A stretch of DNA of 64,000 bases, taken from Castellaniella sp034675905. Lineage in GTDB: Bacteria > Pseudomonadota > Gammaproteobacteria > Burkholderiales > Burkholderiaceae_B. The notes below the pieces were generated by a model. The model had not been told where the DNA came from, searched no databases, and saw only the letters and a program-made list of their open reading frames with translations. The translations under genes and the position numbers were made by a program. The stretch covers positions 496,001 through 560,000 of the forward strand of contig NZ_JAUCCV010000002.1 of NCBI RefSeq assembly GCF_034675905.1, in the 5' to 3' direction. Below are positions 25,914 through 35,721 of this stretch, piece after piece. Position 1 is the stretch's first letter; each line of letters begins with the position of its first letter.

Positions 25914-25981
25914 GATCGTCCTCGGGTGATGGTCGGGATGATTCTATCCCCACTCGCCCAGCCCTGCGATGCAGCACGCCA

Positions 25982-27292
25982 TCAGGCAGCCGCCAGCGCC
26001 CGCCCGCACGCTACGCCCGAGGCCCAGGCCCACTGGAAGTTGTACCCCCCCAGCCAGCCGGTGACGTCCACAGCCTCGCCCACGATATACAGGCCGGGGC
26101 AGCGATGCGCCTGCAGGCTGCGTTGATCCAGTTCATCCGTATCCACGCCGCCGCGCATGACTTCGGCTTTTTTATACCCAGCCGTGCCGGTGGGCCAGAG
26201 CGTCCAGCCATGGATGCGGTCGGCCAGGGCGCGCAACTGACGGTCTGGCAGATCCGCCAGGCGCTGGCCGCCGTCCTGCGCCAGCCAGGCTTCCGCCAGC
26301 CGCCGGGGCCAGATGCCGGACAACGCGCCCAGCAGCGTCTGCCGGCTGCCCGATTTGGCGGCGACCAGGGCATCGCCCATCCTCCGGCCAGGGGCCAGAT
26401 CGATGCGGATCGGATCGCCCGGCTGCCAGTAGCTGGAAATCTGCAGGATGCCGGGGCCCGACAGGCCGCGGTGCGTGAACAGCAGGTCTTCAAGAAATTC
26501 GGCGCGCACGGCGCGGCGGCGCTGGTGGCGACCGGTACGCGGCGGGCGGGCAGGCGAGCCTGCCTCCGCAGGGATCGCGGGGGAAGACGCACCTTCGGCC
26601 GGACGCTGCGCTGCAGCGCCGTCATCGGACGGCTCATGCGACAGGCAGACTTCCAGCGCCACCCCCGACAGGGCCGCATAGGGCTGCCAATGGGCGGTAT
26701 CGAAGCTCAGCGGCACCAGGGCCGGGCGCGGCTCGATGATGCGCAGCCCGAACTGGCGGGCGATACGCAGGCTGAAATCCGTCGCACCCAGTTGGGGAAT
26801 CGCCATGCCGCCGGTTGCCAGCACCAATTGCGCGGCCCGGATCGGCCCGGCATCGGTGGACAGGATGAAGCCATCAGGTTCGCGCGCCACGGACTGCACG
26901 CGGCAGGGCATGCGCCAGGCGACGCCGCCCGTCTCGCACTCACGGCGCAGCAGGTCGATGACGGATTCGCTGGAATCATCGCAAAACAACTGCCCGCGGT
27001 GCTTTTCATGCCAGGACACGCCATGCGCGCGCAGCAGGTCCAGAAAATCCTGCGGCCCATAGGCCCGCAGCGCCGAACGGCAGAAGTCCGGATTGCGCGA
27101 CAGGAACTGGGCGGGGCTGGCGCCCAGATTGGTGAAATTGCAGCGCCCGCCTCCGGAAATACGGATTTTTTCAGCCAGCTTTGTGGCATGGTCGATCAGC
27201 ACCACGCGCAAGCCCCGCTGGCCGGCCACGGCGGCGGCCATCAGGCCGGCCGCTCCCGCCCCGATGACGGCAACGTCAAACGCAGGCTTCAC
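25982..27292 (-). CDS. NAD(P)/FAD-dependent oxidoreductase of the BaiN/HI0933 family
   Basis: Flavoprotein of 436 aa with a Rossmann dinucleotide fold VAVIGAGAAGLMAAAVAGQR and the family block KIRISGGGRCNFTNL. A second nucleotide motif is LVLATGGMAIPQLGATDF, and the end is LYIVGEAVDVTGWLGGYNFQ. Function of the family is poorly known. A low-complexity insert of about 40 residues (EPSDDGAAAQRPAEGASS region) precedes EFLEDLLFTHRGLSGPGIL. The start is GTG at 27292, overlapping the decarboxylase TGA by four bases. Confidence 0.9.
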   Translation of the reverse strand: MKPAFDVAVIGAGAAGLMAAAVAGQRGLRVVLIDHATKLAEKIRISGGGRCNFTNLGASPAQFLSRNPDFCRSALRAYGPQDFLDLLRAHGVSWHEKHRGQLFCDDSSESVIDLLRRECETGGVAWRMPCRVQSVAREPDGFILSTDAGPIRAAQLVLATGGMAIPQLGATDFSLRIARQFGLRIIEPRPALVPLSFDTAHWQPYAALSGVALEVCLSHEPSDDGAAAQRPAEGASSPAIPAEAGSPARPPRTGRHQRRRAVRAEFLEDLLFTHRGLSGPGILQISSYWQPGDPIRIDLAPGRRMGDALVAAKSGSRQTLLGALSGIWPRRLAEAWLAQDGGQRLADLPDRQLRALADRIHGWTLWPTGTAGYKKAEVMRGGVDTDELDQRSLQAHRCPGLYIVGEAVDVTGWLGGYNFQWAWASGVACGRALAAA

Positions 27293-29548
27293 TCGCGGAT
27301 GCAGTCCACGTAATAGTGGCGTTGGCCGTGATCGTCGGTCTCGTAGGCCAGACCGTGCACGTCGGTTTCAAAGCCCGGAAACTGCTGATTGAATTCCTGT
27401 GTGAATTTCAGGTAATCCACGATATCGCGGTTGAAGCGTTCGCCAGGGATCAGCAGGGGAATGCCCGGCGGATACGGGGTCAGCAGCACGCCGGTGACGC
27501 GGCCTTCCAGTTGTTCGACGGGGACGCGTTCGACTTCACGGTGCGCCATGCGTGCATAGGCGTCAGCCGGGCGCATCGCGGGCACCATGTCGCTAAGATA
27601 CACCCGCGTGGTCAGGCGGGCGAAATCGTAGTGGCGATAGGCCTCGTGGATTTCCTGGCACAGATCCCGCAAGCCCATGCCGTCGTAGCGCTTGTGCGCC
27701 CGGCTGAATTCCGGCAGCACACGCCACAGCGGCTGGTTGCGGTCGTAGTCGTCCTTGAACTGCTGCAAAGCGGTCAGCAGCGTATTCCAGCGGCCCTTGG
27801 TGATGCCGATGGTGAACAGAATGAAAAAAGAATAGAGGCCGGTTTTTTCAACCACCACACCGTGTTCGACCAGGTAGCGCGACACCAGGGCGGCGGGGAT
27901 GCCGGTATCGGCAAAGGTGCCCGATATATCCAGGCCCGGCGTGACGACCGTCGCCTTGATCGGGTCCAGCATATTGAAGCCCTCGGCCAGATCGCCGAAG
28001 CCGTGCCATTCGTCGCCCGACCCCAAAAGCCAGTCGTCGCGGTTGCCGATGCCCTCGGACACCAGCCGGTTCGGGCCCCAGACCTTGAACCACCAGTCGT
28101 TCTTGCCGAATTCGGACTCGACCTTGCGCATGGCGCGGCGGAAATCCAGGGCTTCGCGGATGGATTCTTCCACCAGGGCGGTGCCGCCGGGGGGTTCCAT
28201 CATGGCCGCCGCCACGTCGCAGGACGCAATGATGGCGTACTGCGGCGAGGTCGACGTGTGCATCAGGAAGGCTTCATTGAAGATGTTGCGATCCAGCTTG
28301 CGGGTCTCGGAATCCTGCACCACGATCTGCGAGGCCTGCGACAGCCCCGCCAGCAGCTTGTGCGTGGAGTGCGTGGCGTAGACCATGGTGTCGTGGCTGC
28401 GCGGGCGGTTGGGCCCGATGGCGTGCATGTCCTCGTAGAACTCGTGAAAGGCGGCATGCGGCAGCCAGGCTTCGTCGAAATGCAGGGTGTCGATTTCCGC
28501 GTTCAGCTTTTCCTTGATCATTTCGACGTTGTAGATCACGCCGTCATAGGTGCTTTGCGTCAGCGACAGGATGCGCGGCCGTTTGTTGGCAGCTTCGCGG
28601 GCAAAAGGATTGGCCTCGATTTTCTTGCGGATGTTTTCCGGATCGAATTCTTCCAGGGGAATCGGCCCGATGATGCCCAGGTGATTGCGCGTCGGGCGCA
28701 GAAACACAGGGATCGCGCCCGTCATGGTGATGGCGTGCAGAATGGACTTGTGGCAGTTGCGGTCCACCACGACCACATCGCCCGCCGCCACATTGGCGTG
28801 CCAGACGATCTTGTTGGACGTGGACGTGCCGTTGGTGACGAAAAAGCAGTGATCCGCATGAAAGATGCGGGCGGCATTGCGTTCGGATTCGGCCACCGGC
28901 CCGGTGTGATCCAGCAGCTGGCCCAGCTCATCCACGGCGTTGCAGACGTCGGCGCGCAGCATGTTTTCGCCGAAGAACTGGTGGAACATCTGCCCCACAG
29001 GGCTTTTCAGGAACGCCACCCCGCCCGAATGCCCCGGGCAATGCCAGGAATAGGAGCCGTCGGACGCATATTCCAGCAGTTCGCGGAAAAACGGCGGCGC
29101 CAGGCTGTCCAGATAGGCGCGCGCCTCGCGGATGATGTGGCGCGCCACGAATTCCGGCGTGTCCTCGAACATGTGGATGAAGCCATGCAGCTCGCGCAGA
29201 ATGTCGTTGGGAATGTGCTGCGAGGTGCGCGTCTCGCCGTACAGATAGATGGGAATGTCTTCGTTGCGAAAGCGCAGTTCACCGATGAAAGGAACGCAGG
29301 TTCTTGATGGCGTTGGCCACGTCTTCGGGGGAATCCTCGTCGAATTCCTCGTCGTCGATCGACAAAATGAAGGCGCTGGCGCGGCTTTGCTGCTGCGCAA
29401 AGGAACTGAGGTCGCCATAACTGGTGACGCCCAGAACCTCGACGCCCTCGGCCTCGATAGCCGACGCCAGGGCGCGGATACCGAAGCCAGAGGCATTCTC
29501 GGAACGATAGTCTTCGTCGATGATGACGATCGGAAAGCGGAATTTCAT
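27289..29548 (-). CDS. Orn/Lys/Arg decarboxylase (inducible-type), one frameshift
   Basis: Large PLP decarboxylase of the fold III-like Orn/Lys/Arg family, about 752 aa. The N-terminal receiver-like wing domain (MKFRFPIVIIDEDYRSENAS to AIKNLRSF) is in one phase and the rest, from FIGELRFRNEDIPIYLYGET, in another. One extra base at the AAA run 29288-29290 explains this. The catalytic core shows PGHSGGVAFLKSPVG, TNGTSTSNKIVWHA, HFDEAWLPHAAFHEFY and YATHSTHKLLAGLSQASQI with the PLP Lys in HSTHK. Which amino acid it uses cannot be read with confidence. It overlaps the next flavoprotein gene by 4 bp. Confidence 0.88.
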
Positions 29549-29628
29549 GGCAATCACCGTAAGAGCCGCCTGCGCGACCCGACATGCCCCCGTCCTGCCT
29601 CGGATCGGGAGCCTTCAGCGTTTGGGAA

Positions 29629-30192
29629 TCAGGTGCGCGGCAGCGTCACCCCGTGTTGCCCCTGGTATTTGCCGCCCCGGTCGGCATACGAGGTTTCACA
29701 GACCTCGTCGCTTTCGAAGAACAGCATCTGGGCGCAGCCCTCGCCAGCATAGATCTTGGCCGGCAGGGGCGTGGTATTGGAAAATTCCAGCGTCACGTGG
29801 CCTTCCCATTCGGGTTCCAGCGGCGTGACGTTGACGATGATGCCGCAGCGGGCGTAGGTGCTTTTGCCCAGGCAGACGGTCAGCACGGTGCGCGGAATGC
29901 GAAAATATTCGACGGTGCGCGCCAGAGCGAAGGAATTGGGCGGAATGATGCAGACGTCGCCCTCGAAGTCCACGAAAGAGCGCTCATCGAACGCCTTGGG
30001 ATCGACGATGGACGAGTTGATGTTCGTGAAAATCTTGAATTCACGGGCGCAACGCACGTCGTAGCCATAGCTGCTGGTGCCGTAGCTGACGATCTTCTGG
30101 CCATTGGCCACACGCACCTGCCCGGGCTCGAAAGGCTCGATCATCCCGGCCTGCGAGGCGCGGCGGATCCAACGGTCGTTCTTGATGCTCAT
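29629..30192 (-). CDS. dcd: dCTP deaminase
   Basis: Converts dCTP to dUTP, feeding dTMP synthesis. 187 aa from ATG at 30192 (MSIKNDRWIRRASQAGMIEP). The family motifs SYGTSSYGYDVRCAREFKIF, PPNSFALARTVEYFRIPR, KSTYARCGIIVNVTPLEPEW and GEGCAQMLFFESDEVCETSY are all intact, including the catalytic Glu region. An ATG at 30261 in the same frame is ignored. Upstream of the decarboxylase on the same strand. Confidence 0.97.
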   Translation of the reverse strand: MSIKNDRWIRRASQAGMIEPFEPGQVRVANGQKIVSYGTSSYGYDVRCAREFKIFTNINSSIVDPKAFDERSFVDFEGDVCIIPPNSFALARTVEYFRIPRTVLTVCLGKSTYARCGIIVNVTPLEPEWEGHVTLEFSNTTPLPAKIYAGEGCAQMLFFESDEVCETSYADRGGKYQGQHGVTLPRT

Positions 30193-30268
30193 GGACACCC
30201 TCGATTCAATGTTGCCGTATTTTAAGAGAAAACCCCGGTCCGTCGACCCCGATGATCGCAAACAGCGG

Positions 30269-33200
30269 TCAATCCTTGGAAATCCAGCGGTAAACCAGGG
30301 CCAGACCGCTGACCGTGCCCGCCGCCGCCTCGGCCCGCAGGCCCCGCATCAACCGATAGCTCAAGCGGGCGACCGTGCCGGTCTGCGCCAAGGCCTGCTC
30401 CAGGCTGATGCTCAGATCCTTGCTGAGCGTCTTGCTGGCCATGACAAAGCGCTGCTCGATGGGGCTGGCCCCGGTATCCAGGCCGCTGACGACGCTTTCC
30501 ACCGGCAAGACACTGCCGGTGCTGCCCAACTCGCCGGACCGCATGCTGAGCTCATCCAGTCCGAAACGCTTGTAAAAAGGCTCGCCGCCCGACAGAAAAG
30601 AGCTGCCCACCGAAAACAGCAGCGACATGTCGCCGCCACCGTCGTCCGGCCCATGCCCCAGCAGCAGCCAGGTAAGTTTTTCGGTTTCGCTGACGTCTGG
30701 AATCGACATCAGATCGATGCGCGGCCGCCGCGCCGTCCCGGCCACCCGCACGCCGGCCTGGACGGCGACGTCCGTGCGCAGGGCCTGGATATCCAGCACG
30801 GGGTTGCTGATATCACCCTGGAACGTCACGGTCCCCCGGCGCAACTGCAGGTGCTGGCCATAGGCATCGATGGCGCCGCCCCGCGTGCGCAGCGCTCCCA
30901 GGGCGGTGAGTTTGCCCTGATTCAGGTGCAGGTTCAGGCTGCCGGTCAAGCCGGAATCCAGGCCATAGCCGGTCAGATAGAAGCGCGGCCCCAGATCGAC
31001 CGTCAGATCCGCCCGCATGTCCAACGGCGGGCCTTGTGCCGGAGCCGGCGCCTTTTCGCCGGGCTTGAGCACCACCACATCGCCATCCAGGGAAGGGATG
31101 TTGTTCAGCATATCCAGATCGAACCAGCCAGCATCGGCCACGATCTTGCCGCTCAGATCGATACGCGGCAGGCTGGCGCGGATCTGCAAATTCCCCGTGA
31201 TCATGGCGTAGCGATCTGAACGCTGCAAAATGGGGTAGCGGGAAAAAGCGATCTGCACCTGACCGGCTTCTCCGGTCACATCCCACTGCCCTGACAGATC
31301 CAGCTGCCCGTTCTGAGCATCGGGATTCTCGGCGACCCAGGTCGCCGTGCGCCATTCCTTGGGGGCGACCCGGCGCACGGCCGGAAAGCGCAGATGATCC
31401 AGCAGCAGCTGAGCGCCGTCGAAATGCGCCTGCAAGTCGCCGTTCAGCAGCCGCACCCCCTGATCCACGACCAGCAACTGGATATTTTCGCCACGCAGAG
31501 GGCCGCTCAGGGTCCAGCCGCCCCGCGCCAGACTGCGGCCCGAGATGTCCGCATGGAGGGTGCCGCCGACTTCGGCTGCGCCATCCAGCAGCAGGTTCAC
31601 CCAGGCCAGGTCTTCGGATTCCGCCTGCAGCCGGAAATGCTTTTCATCCTGCGGGTGGATGCTCAGCCCGCCGCCGGGGCTGGCATGCAGCGGCGTATCG
31701 GCCTGCACGCGCAGTTTGCCCATGTCACGCGTATCGACCTGCAGATCCAGCGCCACGCGGCTGACCGCCGCCGCCGTCGGACGGATCGACACATCCAGCT
31801 TGGCGGTTTCCAGACCCAATTCAATGGGTATGTCGCCCGGCACGATCAGATCCCCGTCGATGCGCGCCAGACGGATATCGCCCTGCAGCGCCCCGGCAAA
31901 CTTCAGCTGCCAATCCAGCGCCAGCTGCAAACGGCTGCGTCGCGCCTGTTCGGACAACGCGGTCTGCACCCCACCCATTCGGGAACCCGCCTTGCCCAGC
32001 CACGCCTGCAGCTGAGTGATGCGTTCCGGGCTCACGATCAGAGGCTCGATCCGGCCCTGAGTTTCCCACTGACCGGTCTGTCCGGACGATCCTTGATGAC
32101 GCAGCTGCAGCAAGGGCTGGCTGTCCAGCAAGACATCCAGCAGCGCCTGGCCTGCCCGCCAGCGGCCATCCGGATCGACAGCCAGCGTCACGGCCCCCTG
32201 GTTACGCAGCTGAGCGCCCGCATGCTGTACCTGCAAAGCCGTCAAGCGGCCCTGCCAGCCCGCTGCGGACGACCAGGCGCCATCCAGCGCCAGCTGCAGG
32301 TCCACGGGCGCCTGCCCTGGAATGCCTGCCTGGGCATCGGGCGGCACATACTGTCCTTGCAAGGACAGGCGGTGCTGCTCCAAAGAACCGTCGGCACTCA
32401 GCTTCAGGTCTGCTCCGCCCGGCACGCCCGGCCAGACAGCCGCTAAAGCAGGCATCAGCGCCTGCAAGGACAGCTTGGTCTGGCTGGCGGCGACATTGCC
32501 ATCCAGCCGCACGCGACCAGACCCCAGGGTCAGCGCCACATCCACCCCATCCGCCCGGATGCCCGACACAGCGGGCGGCACGGCGCTTTCCGCGTCCAGC
32601 AAAGGCCCGCCATCACTGGCCAGGCGCGCGATGCGGACATGCCCCCCCAGCGGCTGGCCGTTCCAGCGGCTGGCGGGGTCGATCTGCAAGGCCAGCCCCA
32701 GATCCTGTACCTGCTGCCCCGCTGTCAACCGCAGCTGCAGCTCGCCATCCAGATCCAGGCGAGCCGGCCCCAGATCGTCGGGCAGCCAGGGCGTCAACAC
32801 CAAGCCTTGGGCTTTCAGGGCGGCCTTTACAGGCCGCAGACCATCCGCCCCGATCCGGCCGGGCTGCACATTGAAATCCAATTCCGCCTGTCCCGGCAGG
32901 CGGAGCGCCACCTGGGTCTGGCCCAGAGGAAACGCCTGCAGGGGAAAGACGTCGGCATCCGCCTGCAGCGTCGCGCCCTCGCCCCGGCCCCGGGCCTGAA
33001 CATGAACGGCATCCAACGTACCCGCCAGCCGCAGATCCAGATCGATCCGGCAAGGTGGAGTGTTTACCGCAGCCGTGTCCGCAACCGCTGGCGTCGCCCC
33101 CTGCAGCAGCTGCTTGAAGCAGACCGGTGACTGCGGGCTGCGATCCTGCGCCGTGCCATGCAGGTTCAATTCAAAAGGCCAGGGGGCGGCCAGGCCGCGC

Positions 33201-33811
33201 ACGGCCAGATTGCCATTGGCCGACAGCAGGGTGGCGCCATGCGCCAGCTGCAGCTGGTCCAGGACGACAGTGGCGGTATGGGCATCCAGGGTCAGCGCCG
33301 TCGATACCGACAGCAGCTCCACCGGCAGCCCGGCAGCCCCCATATGCAGGCCCAGCCCCCCCAGCGACAGGCGGTCCACGCGCAGCCCCAAGGGCAGCGC
33401 CGGCATCTGGAAAGGTTCCGTGGACGCGGGCGACTGATCGACCGAAGGCCTGACCGTGACATCCACCCGCACCGCCGACAGATCATTGATATGCAGGCGG
33501 CGGTCCAGCAATTCAGGCCACAAGGCTTTCAGATGCAGGCCCAGCACCCGGACATCCATATCGGGCAGGGACAGATTCAGGCCTTCGACATACAGGCCCT
33601 GGCGGATGGACCCGCGCACACCCTGGATCTGTCCATCGAATTGGGCCACGGCCGTGCGCAGCAGCCAGCGCGTGCCGGCCGGGCTGGCCACGCACCACCA
33701 GGCAAACCCCAGGATCAGCACCAGGGCCGTCACCACCGCCGGCAAACCCCATAGCCAGAAGGCCCGCAGGCCGCGCCGGAGCCGATTGCGCCATTGCGTC
33801 AGCCGGTTCAA
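30269..33811 (-). CDS. tamB: Translocation and assembly module subunit TamB
   Basis: Giant inner-membrane-anchored periplasmic protein of the AsmA/TamB bridge family, 1180 aa, involved with TamA in outer-membrane protein assembly or phospholipid transport. One N-terminal membrane helix (WLWGLPAVVTALVLILGFAW) is followed by long repeated beta-strand segments of alternating polarity. The C-terminal DUF490/TamB domain (residues about 830-1180) ends KDLSISLEQALAQTGTVARL and LVYRWISKD. The start is TTG at 33811, overlapping the tamA TGA by four bases, so the two are coupled. Confidence 0.93.
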   Translation of the reverse strand: MNRLTQWRNRLRRGLRAFWLWGLPAVVTALVLILGFAWWCVASPAGTRWLLRTAVAQFDGQIQGVRGSIRQGLYVEGLNLSLPDMDVRVLGLHLKALWPELLDRRLHINDLSAVRVDVTVRPSVDQSPASTEPFQMPALPLGLRVDRLSLGGLGLHMGAAGLPVELLSVSTALTLDAHTATVVLDQLQLAHGATLLSANGNLAVRGLAAPWPFELNLHGTAQDRSPQSPVCFKQLLQGATPAVADTAAVNTPPCRIDLDLRLAGTLDAVHVQARGRGEGATLQADADVFPLQAFPLGQTQVALRLPGQAELDFNVQPGRIGADGLRPVKAALKAQGLVLTPWLPDDLGPARLDLDGELQLRLTAGQQVQDLGLALQIDPASRWNGQPLGGHVRIARLASDGGPLLDAESAVPPAVSGIRADGVDVALTLGSGRVRLDGNVAASQTKLSLQALMPALAAVWPGVPGGADLKLSADGSLEQHRLSLQGQYVPPDAQAGIPGQAPVDLQLALDGAWSSAAGWQGRLTALQVQHAGAQLRNQGAVTLAVDPDGRWRAGQALLDVLLDSQPLLQLRHQGSSGQTGQWETQGRIEPLIVSPERITQLQAWLGKAGSRMGGVQTALSEQARRSRLQLALDWQLKFAGALQGDIRLARIDGDLIVPGDIPIELGLETAKLDVSIRPTAAAVSRVALDLQVDTRDMGKLRVQADTPLHASPGGGLSIHPQDEKHFRLQAESEDLAWVNLLLDGAAEVGGTLHADISGRSLARGGWTLSGPLRGENIQLLVVDQGVRLLNGDLQAHFDGAQLLLDHLRFPAVRRVAPKEWRTATWVAENPDAQNGQLDLSGQWDVTGEAGQVQIAFSRYPILQRSDRYAMITGNLQIRASLPRIDLSGKIVADAGWFDLDMLNNIPSLDGDVVVLKPGEKAPAPAQGPPLDMRADLTVDLGPRFYLTGYGLDSGLTGSLNLHLNQGKLTALGALRTRGGAIDAYGQHLQLRRGTVTFQGDISNPVLDIQALRTDVAVQAGVRVAGTARRPRIDLMSIPDVSETEKLTWLLLGHGPDDGGGDMSLLFSVGSSFLSGGEPFYKRFGLDELSMRSGELGSTGSVLPVESVVSGLDTGASPIEQRFVMASKTLSKDLSISLEQALAQTGTVARLSYRLMRGLRAEAAAGTVSGLALVYRWISKD

Positions 33812-35721
33812 AACGCGATCCCCAGCGAAAACTGCAAGCGCAAGCGGCGATCTTTCTGCGCCCAGGCCAGATCGACATTGAACGGCCCCGCCGGTGTGCG
33901 CACCGCCACCCCCGCCCCGTAGCCCAGATGCCAGTCGAACTGGTCAAAGGCGGGCGCGGCATCTCCGGCATCCACGAACACATTGGCGCCCAATATGTCG
34001 GTGAAATAATGCGTGTATTCCAGGCTGACGACACCCAACACAGGCGCGCCGATCACGGCATCGCCGCGTTCCAGGCCGATGCTCTGATAGCGATAGCCGC
34101 GGATGCTGCGCGACCCCCCGGTACGCCAGGAAAAATCCTGCGGCAAGCGCTGGGTATGCGCCCAGACCTTGCCGATCTCGCCGCGCACCGTCAACACATC
34201 CCGATCGCTGAGGGACCACCATTGCTGCGCACGCAAGCTGCTGCGATAGAAAGCCTGCCCATCATCCAGCGTTGTCCCCACCCCCAGGCCGAATTCGATC
34301 AGATTGCCTTCGCGCGGATCGTATTTGGCATTGACGTCGCGCCGCAGCCACTGCCAGGTCGCCGCCCAACTGGGCACTTCGTAGCGATAGGCCCCTGAAA
34401 TCCGGGTCTTGTCGTAGGCCACCAATGCCGCCCAGGCAGTTTCATATTCGACGCGGCTATCGCCGGCAGCCTGCCGCTGCTGGGTGCGCTTCCACCCCAT
34501 GCCGGTGCGGCTGGTCTCCACCCCTTCGATATCGGAATGGTCGTACAGCACCCCGACACTATCCTTGTAGCCATCCAGGGTGGGCGGCAGGTGCACGTCG
34601 AAAAACGCCCGCTGGCGGTTCTTGTCCACCCCGGCCCCGGTCTCGATCCAGACCGGCAGACCATAAACGACATTCTGCCGGTACAGGCCTTCGACCCGCA
34701 CCCCATGATCACTGTCGGCGCCCAAGGACCCGCTGACATAGCGGGCCGGGGCTTCCGTTACCTGAACGCGCACCGGCAAAGACACGGGGCCATCCCCATC
34801 AGGCCGGGCGGCGGACGCCGCCGCGCCGATGCCGGGGTCGGACGGATCGGCCGCCTGATCAGCCGGGGCAGCGCCATCGGCCAGCGTGACGAATGCCCCG
34901 CGGAAAAACGTCGTGGACTGCAAAGCCTGCTGCCAGTCTTCCAACTGGGTCTGGTCGTAGGAGTCGCCGGGCTGATACCGGATGTAGCGGTGGATCAGGG
35001 ATTCGGGCACCCGTTTGAGGCCGATCACCTGCAGCTTGCCCAGGCGGACCGGCGGGCCGCTGTCGACCGTGACATCCAGATCCGCCTGGGCCGCCTGGGG
35101 GTCAACGACGGCGCGCGTCGGGTTCAGCCGGGCGAAATAAAAATCGCGCTGCGCCACGGCATCCAGCAGATCGGATTTGGCGGTATGCCAATCGTCGTTG
35201 ATAAAGGGCATGCCGGGCTTCAACAGCCAGTCGGCCTTCAAGACATCCCGACGGCCTGCGTAAGCCGCGCCCGACAGCCCTCCCTGAAAGGACATCCCCA
35301 ATTGGCGCACCCGTGTGCGCGTGCCCGGATCGATGGTGATATCCCAGAACTCGCCGCCGTCGGGCGCGCCTTCCGACACATCCAAGGTGACTTTGGCGTC
35401 AAAATATCCCTGCGTCTGCAAGGCCGCCTGGGCCGCGTCCCAGGCGCGCCGACGCAGTCGCGAGACTTCGCGGACATCCTGGTCCTCGGCCAGGCGCGTG
35501 ATGGCGCCGACGGCCTCGGTGATGGCCTGCAGCACCTTAGGGGGCGACCCGCCGGGGTCGATGATGACTTCGGGACGCGCCGCCAGCGCGGGCGGGCTGG
35601 TCAGCAGCGCCAGCATCAGGCAGGACAATCCGCGCACCACAAACCACCGGGCCATCCTTGCGCACCGGTTCGATGTGCAAGGATGGCCCGGCGTCGGAAT
35701 CGGGAGATCCCCCTGATGCAT
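33808..35721 (-). CDS. tamA: Translocation and assembly module protein TamA (Omp85 family)
   Basis: Outer-membrane BamA-like protein. POTRA repeats lie in about residues 50-280 (for example RLGKLQVIGLKRVPESLIHR) and a 16-strand barrel follows, with the Omp85 motif SWRTGGSRSIRGYRYQSIGL and a final strand RRLRLQFSLGIAF ending in Phe. The frame opens at 35721, overlapping the mrp stop (ATGA). A better start by signal peptide is ATG at 35655: MARWFVVRGLSCLMLALLTS followed by PPALA. That ATG sits inside a perfect inverted repeat. The full frame is 637 aa. Confidence 0.93.
   Translation of the reverse strand: MHQGDLPIPTPGHPCTSNRCARMARWFVVRGLSCLMLALLTSPPALAARPEVIIDPGGSPPKVLQAITEAVGAITRLAEDQDVREVSRLRRRAWDAAQAALQTQGYFDAKVTLDVSEGAPDGGEFWDITIDPGTRTRVRQLGMSFQGGLSGAAYAGRRDVLKADWLLKPGMPFINDDWHTAKSDLLDAVAQRDFYFARLNPTRAVVDPQAAQADLDVTVDSGPPVRLGKLQVIGLKRVPESLIHRYIRYQPGDSYDQTQLEDWQQALQSTTFFRGAFVTLADGAAPADQAADPSDPGIGAAASAARPDGDGPVSLPVRVQVTEAPARYVSGSLGADSDHGVRVEGLYRQNVVYGLPVWIETGAGVDKNRQRAFFDVHLPPTLDGYKDSVGVLYDHSDIEGVETSRTGMGWKRTQQRQAAGDSRVEYETAWAALVAYDKTRISGAYRYEVPSWAATWQWLRRDVNAKYDPREGNLIEFGLGVGTTLDDGQAFYRSSLRAQQWWSLSDRDVLTVRGEIGKVWAHTQRLPQDFSWRTGGSRSIRGYRYQSIGLERGDAVIGAPVLGVVSLEYTHYFTDILGANVFVDAGDAAPAFDQFDWHLGYGAGVAVRTPAGPFNVDLAWAQKDRRLRLQFSLGIAF
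35648..35690 (-). promoter_or_regulatory. Perfect 14-bp inverted repeat at the tamA translation start
   Basis: Arms CGGGCCATCCTTGC (35648-35661) and GCAAGGATGGCCCG (35677-35690) with a 15-nt loop. On the minus-strand transcript the 3' arm contains the ATG (35655-35653) that begins the TamA signal peptide. The stem would hide that start. It lies 31 bp after the mrp stop. No T tract follows, so a simple terminator is less likely, though still possible. Confidence 0.6.

Noticed and set aside
24690..27292. CoA-transferase plus BaiN-like flavoprotein as a bile-acid 7-dehydroxylation module
   Set aside because: Both families are broad, and the other bai genes are missing; shared names alone do not support the pathway in this kind of organism.
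27316..29307. Plus-strand open frame of 663 codons opposite the decarboxylase
   Set aside because: Antisense shadow produced by high-GC third codon positions; the opposite strand has full PLP-decarboxylase motifs.
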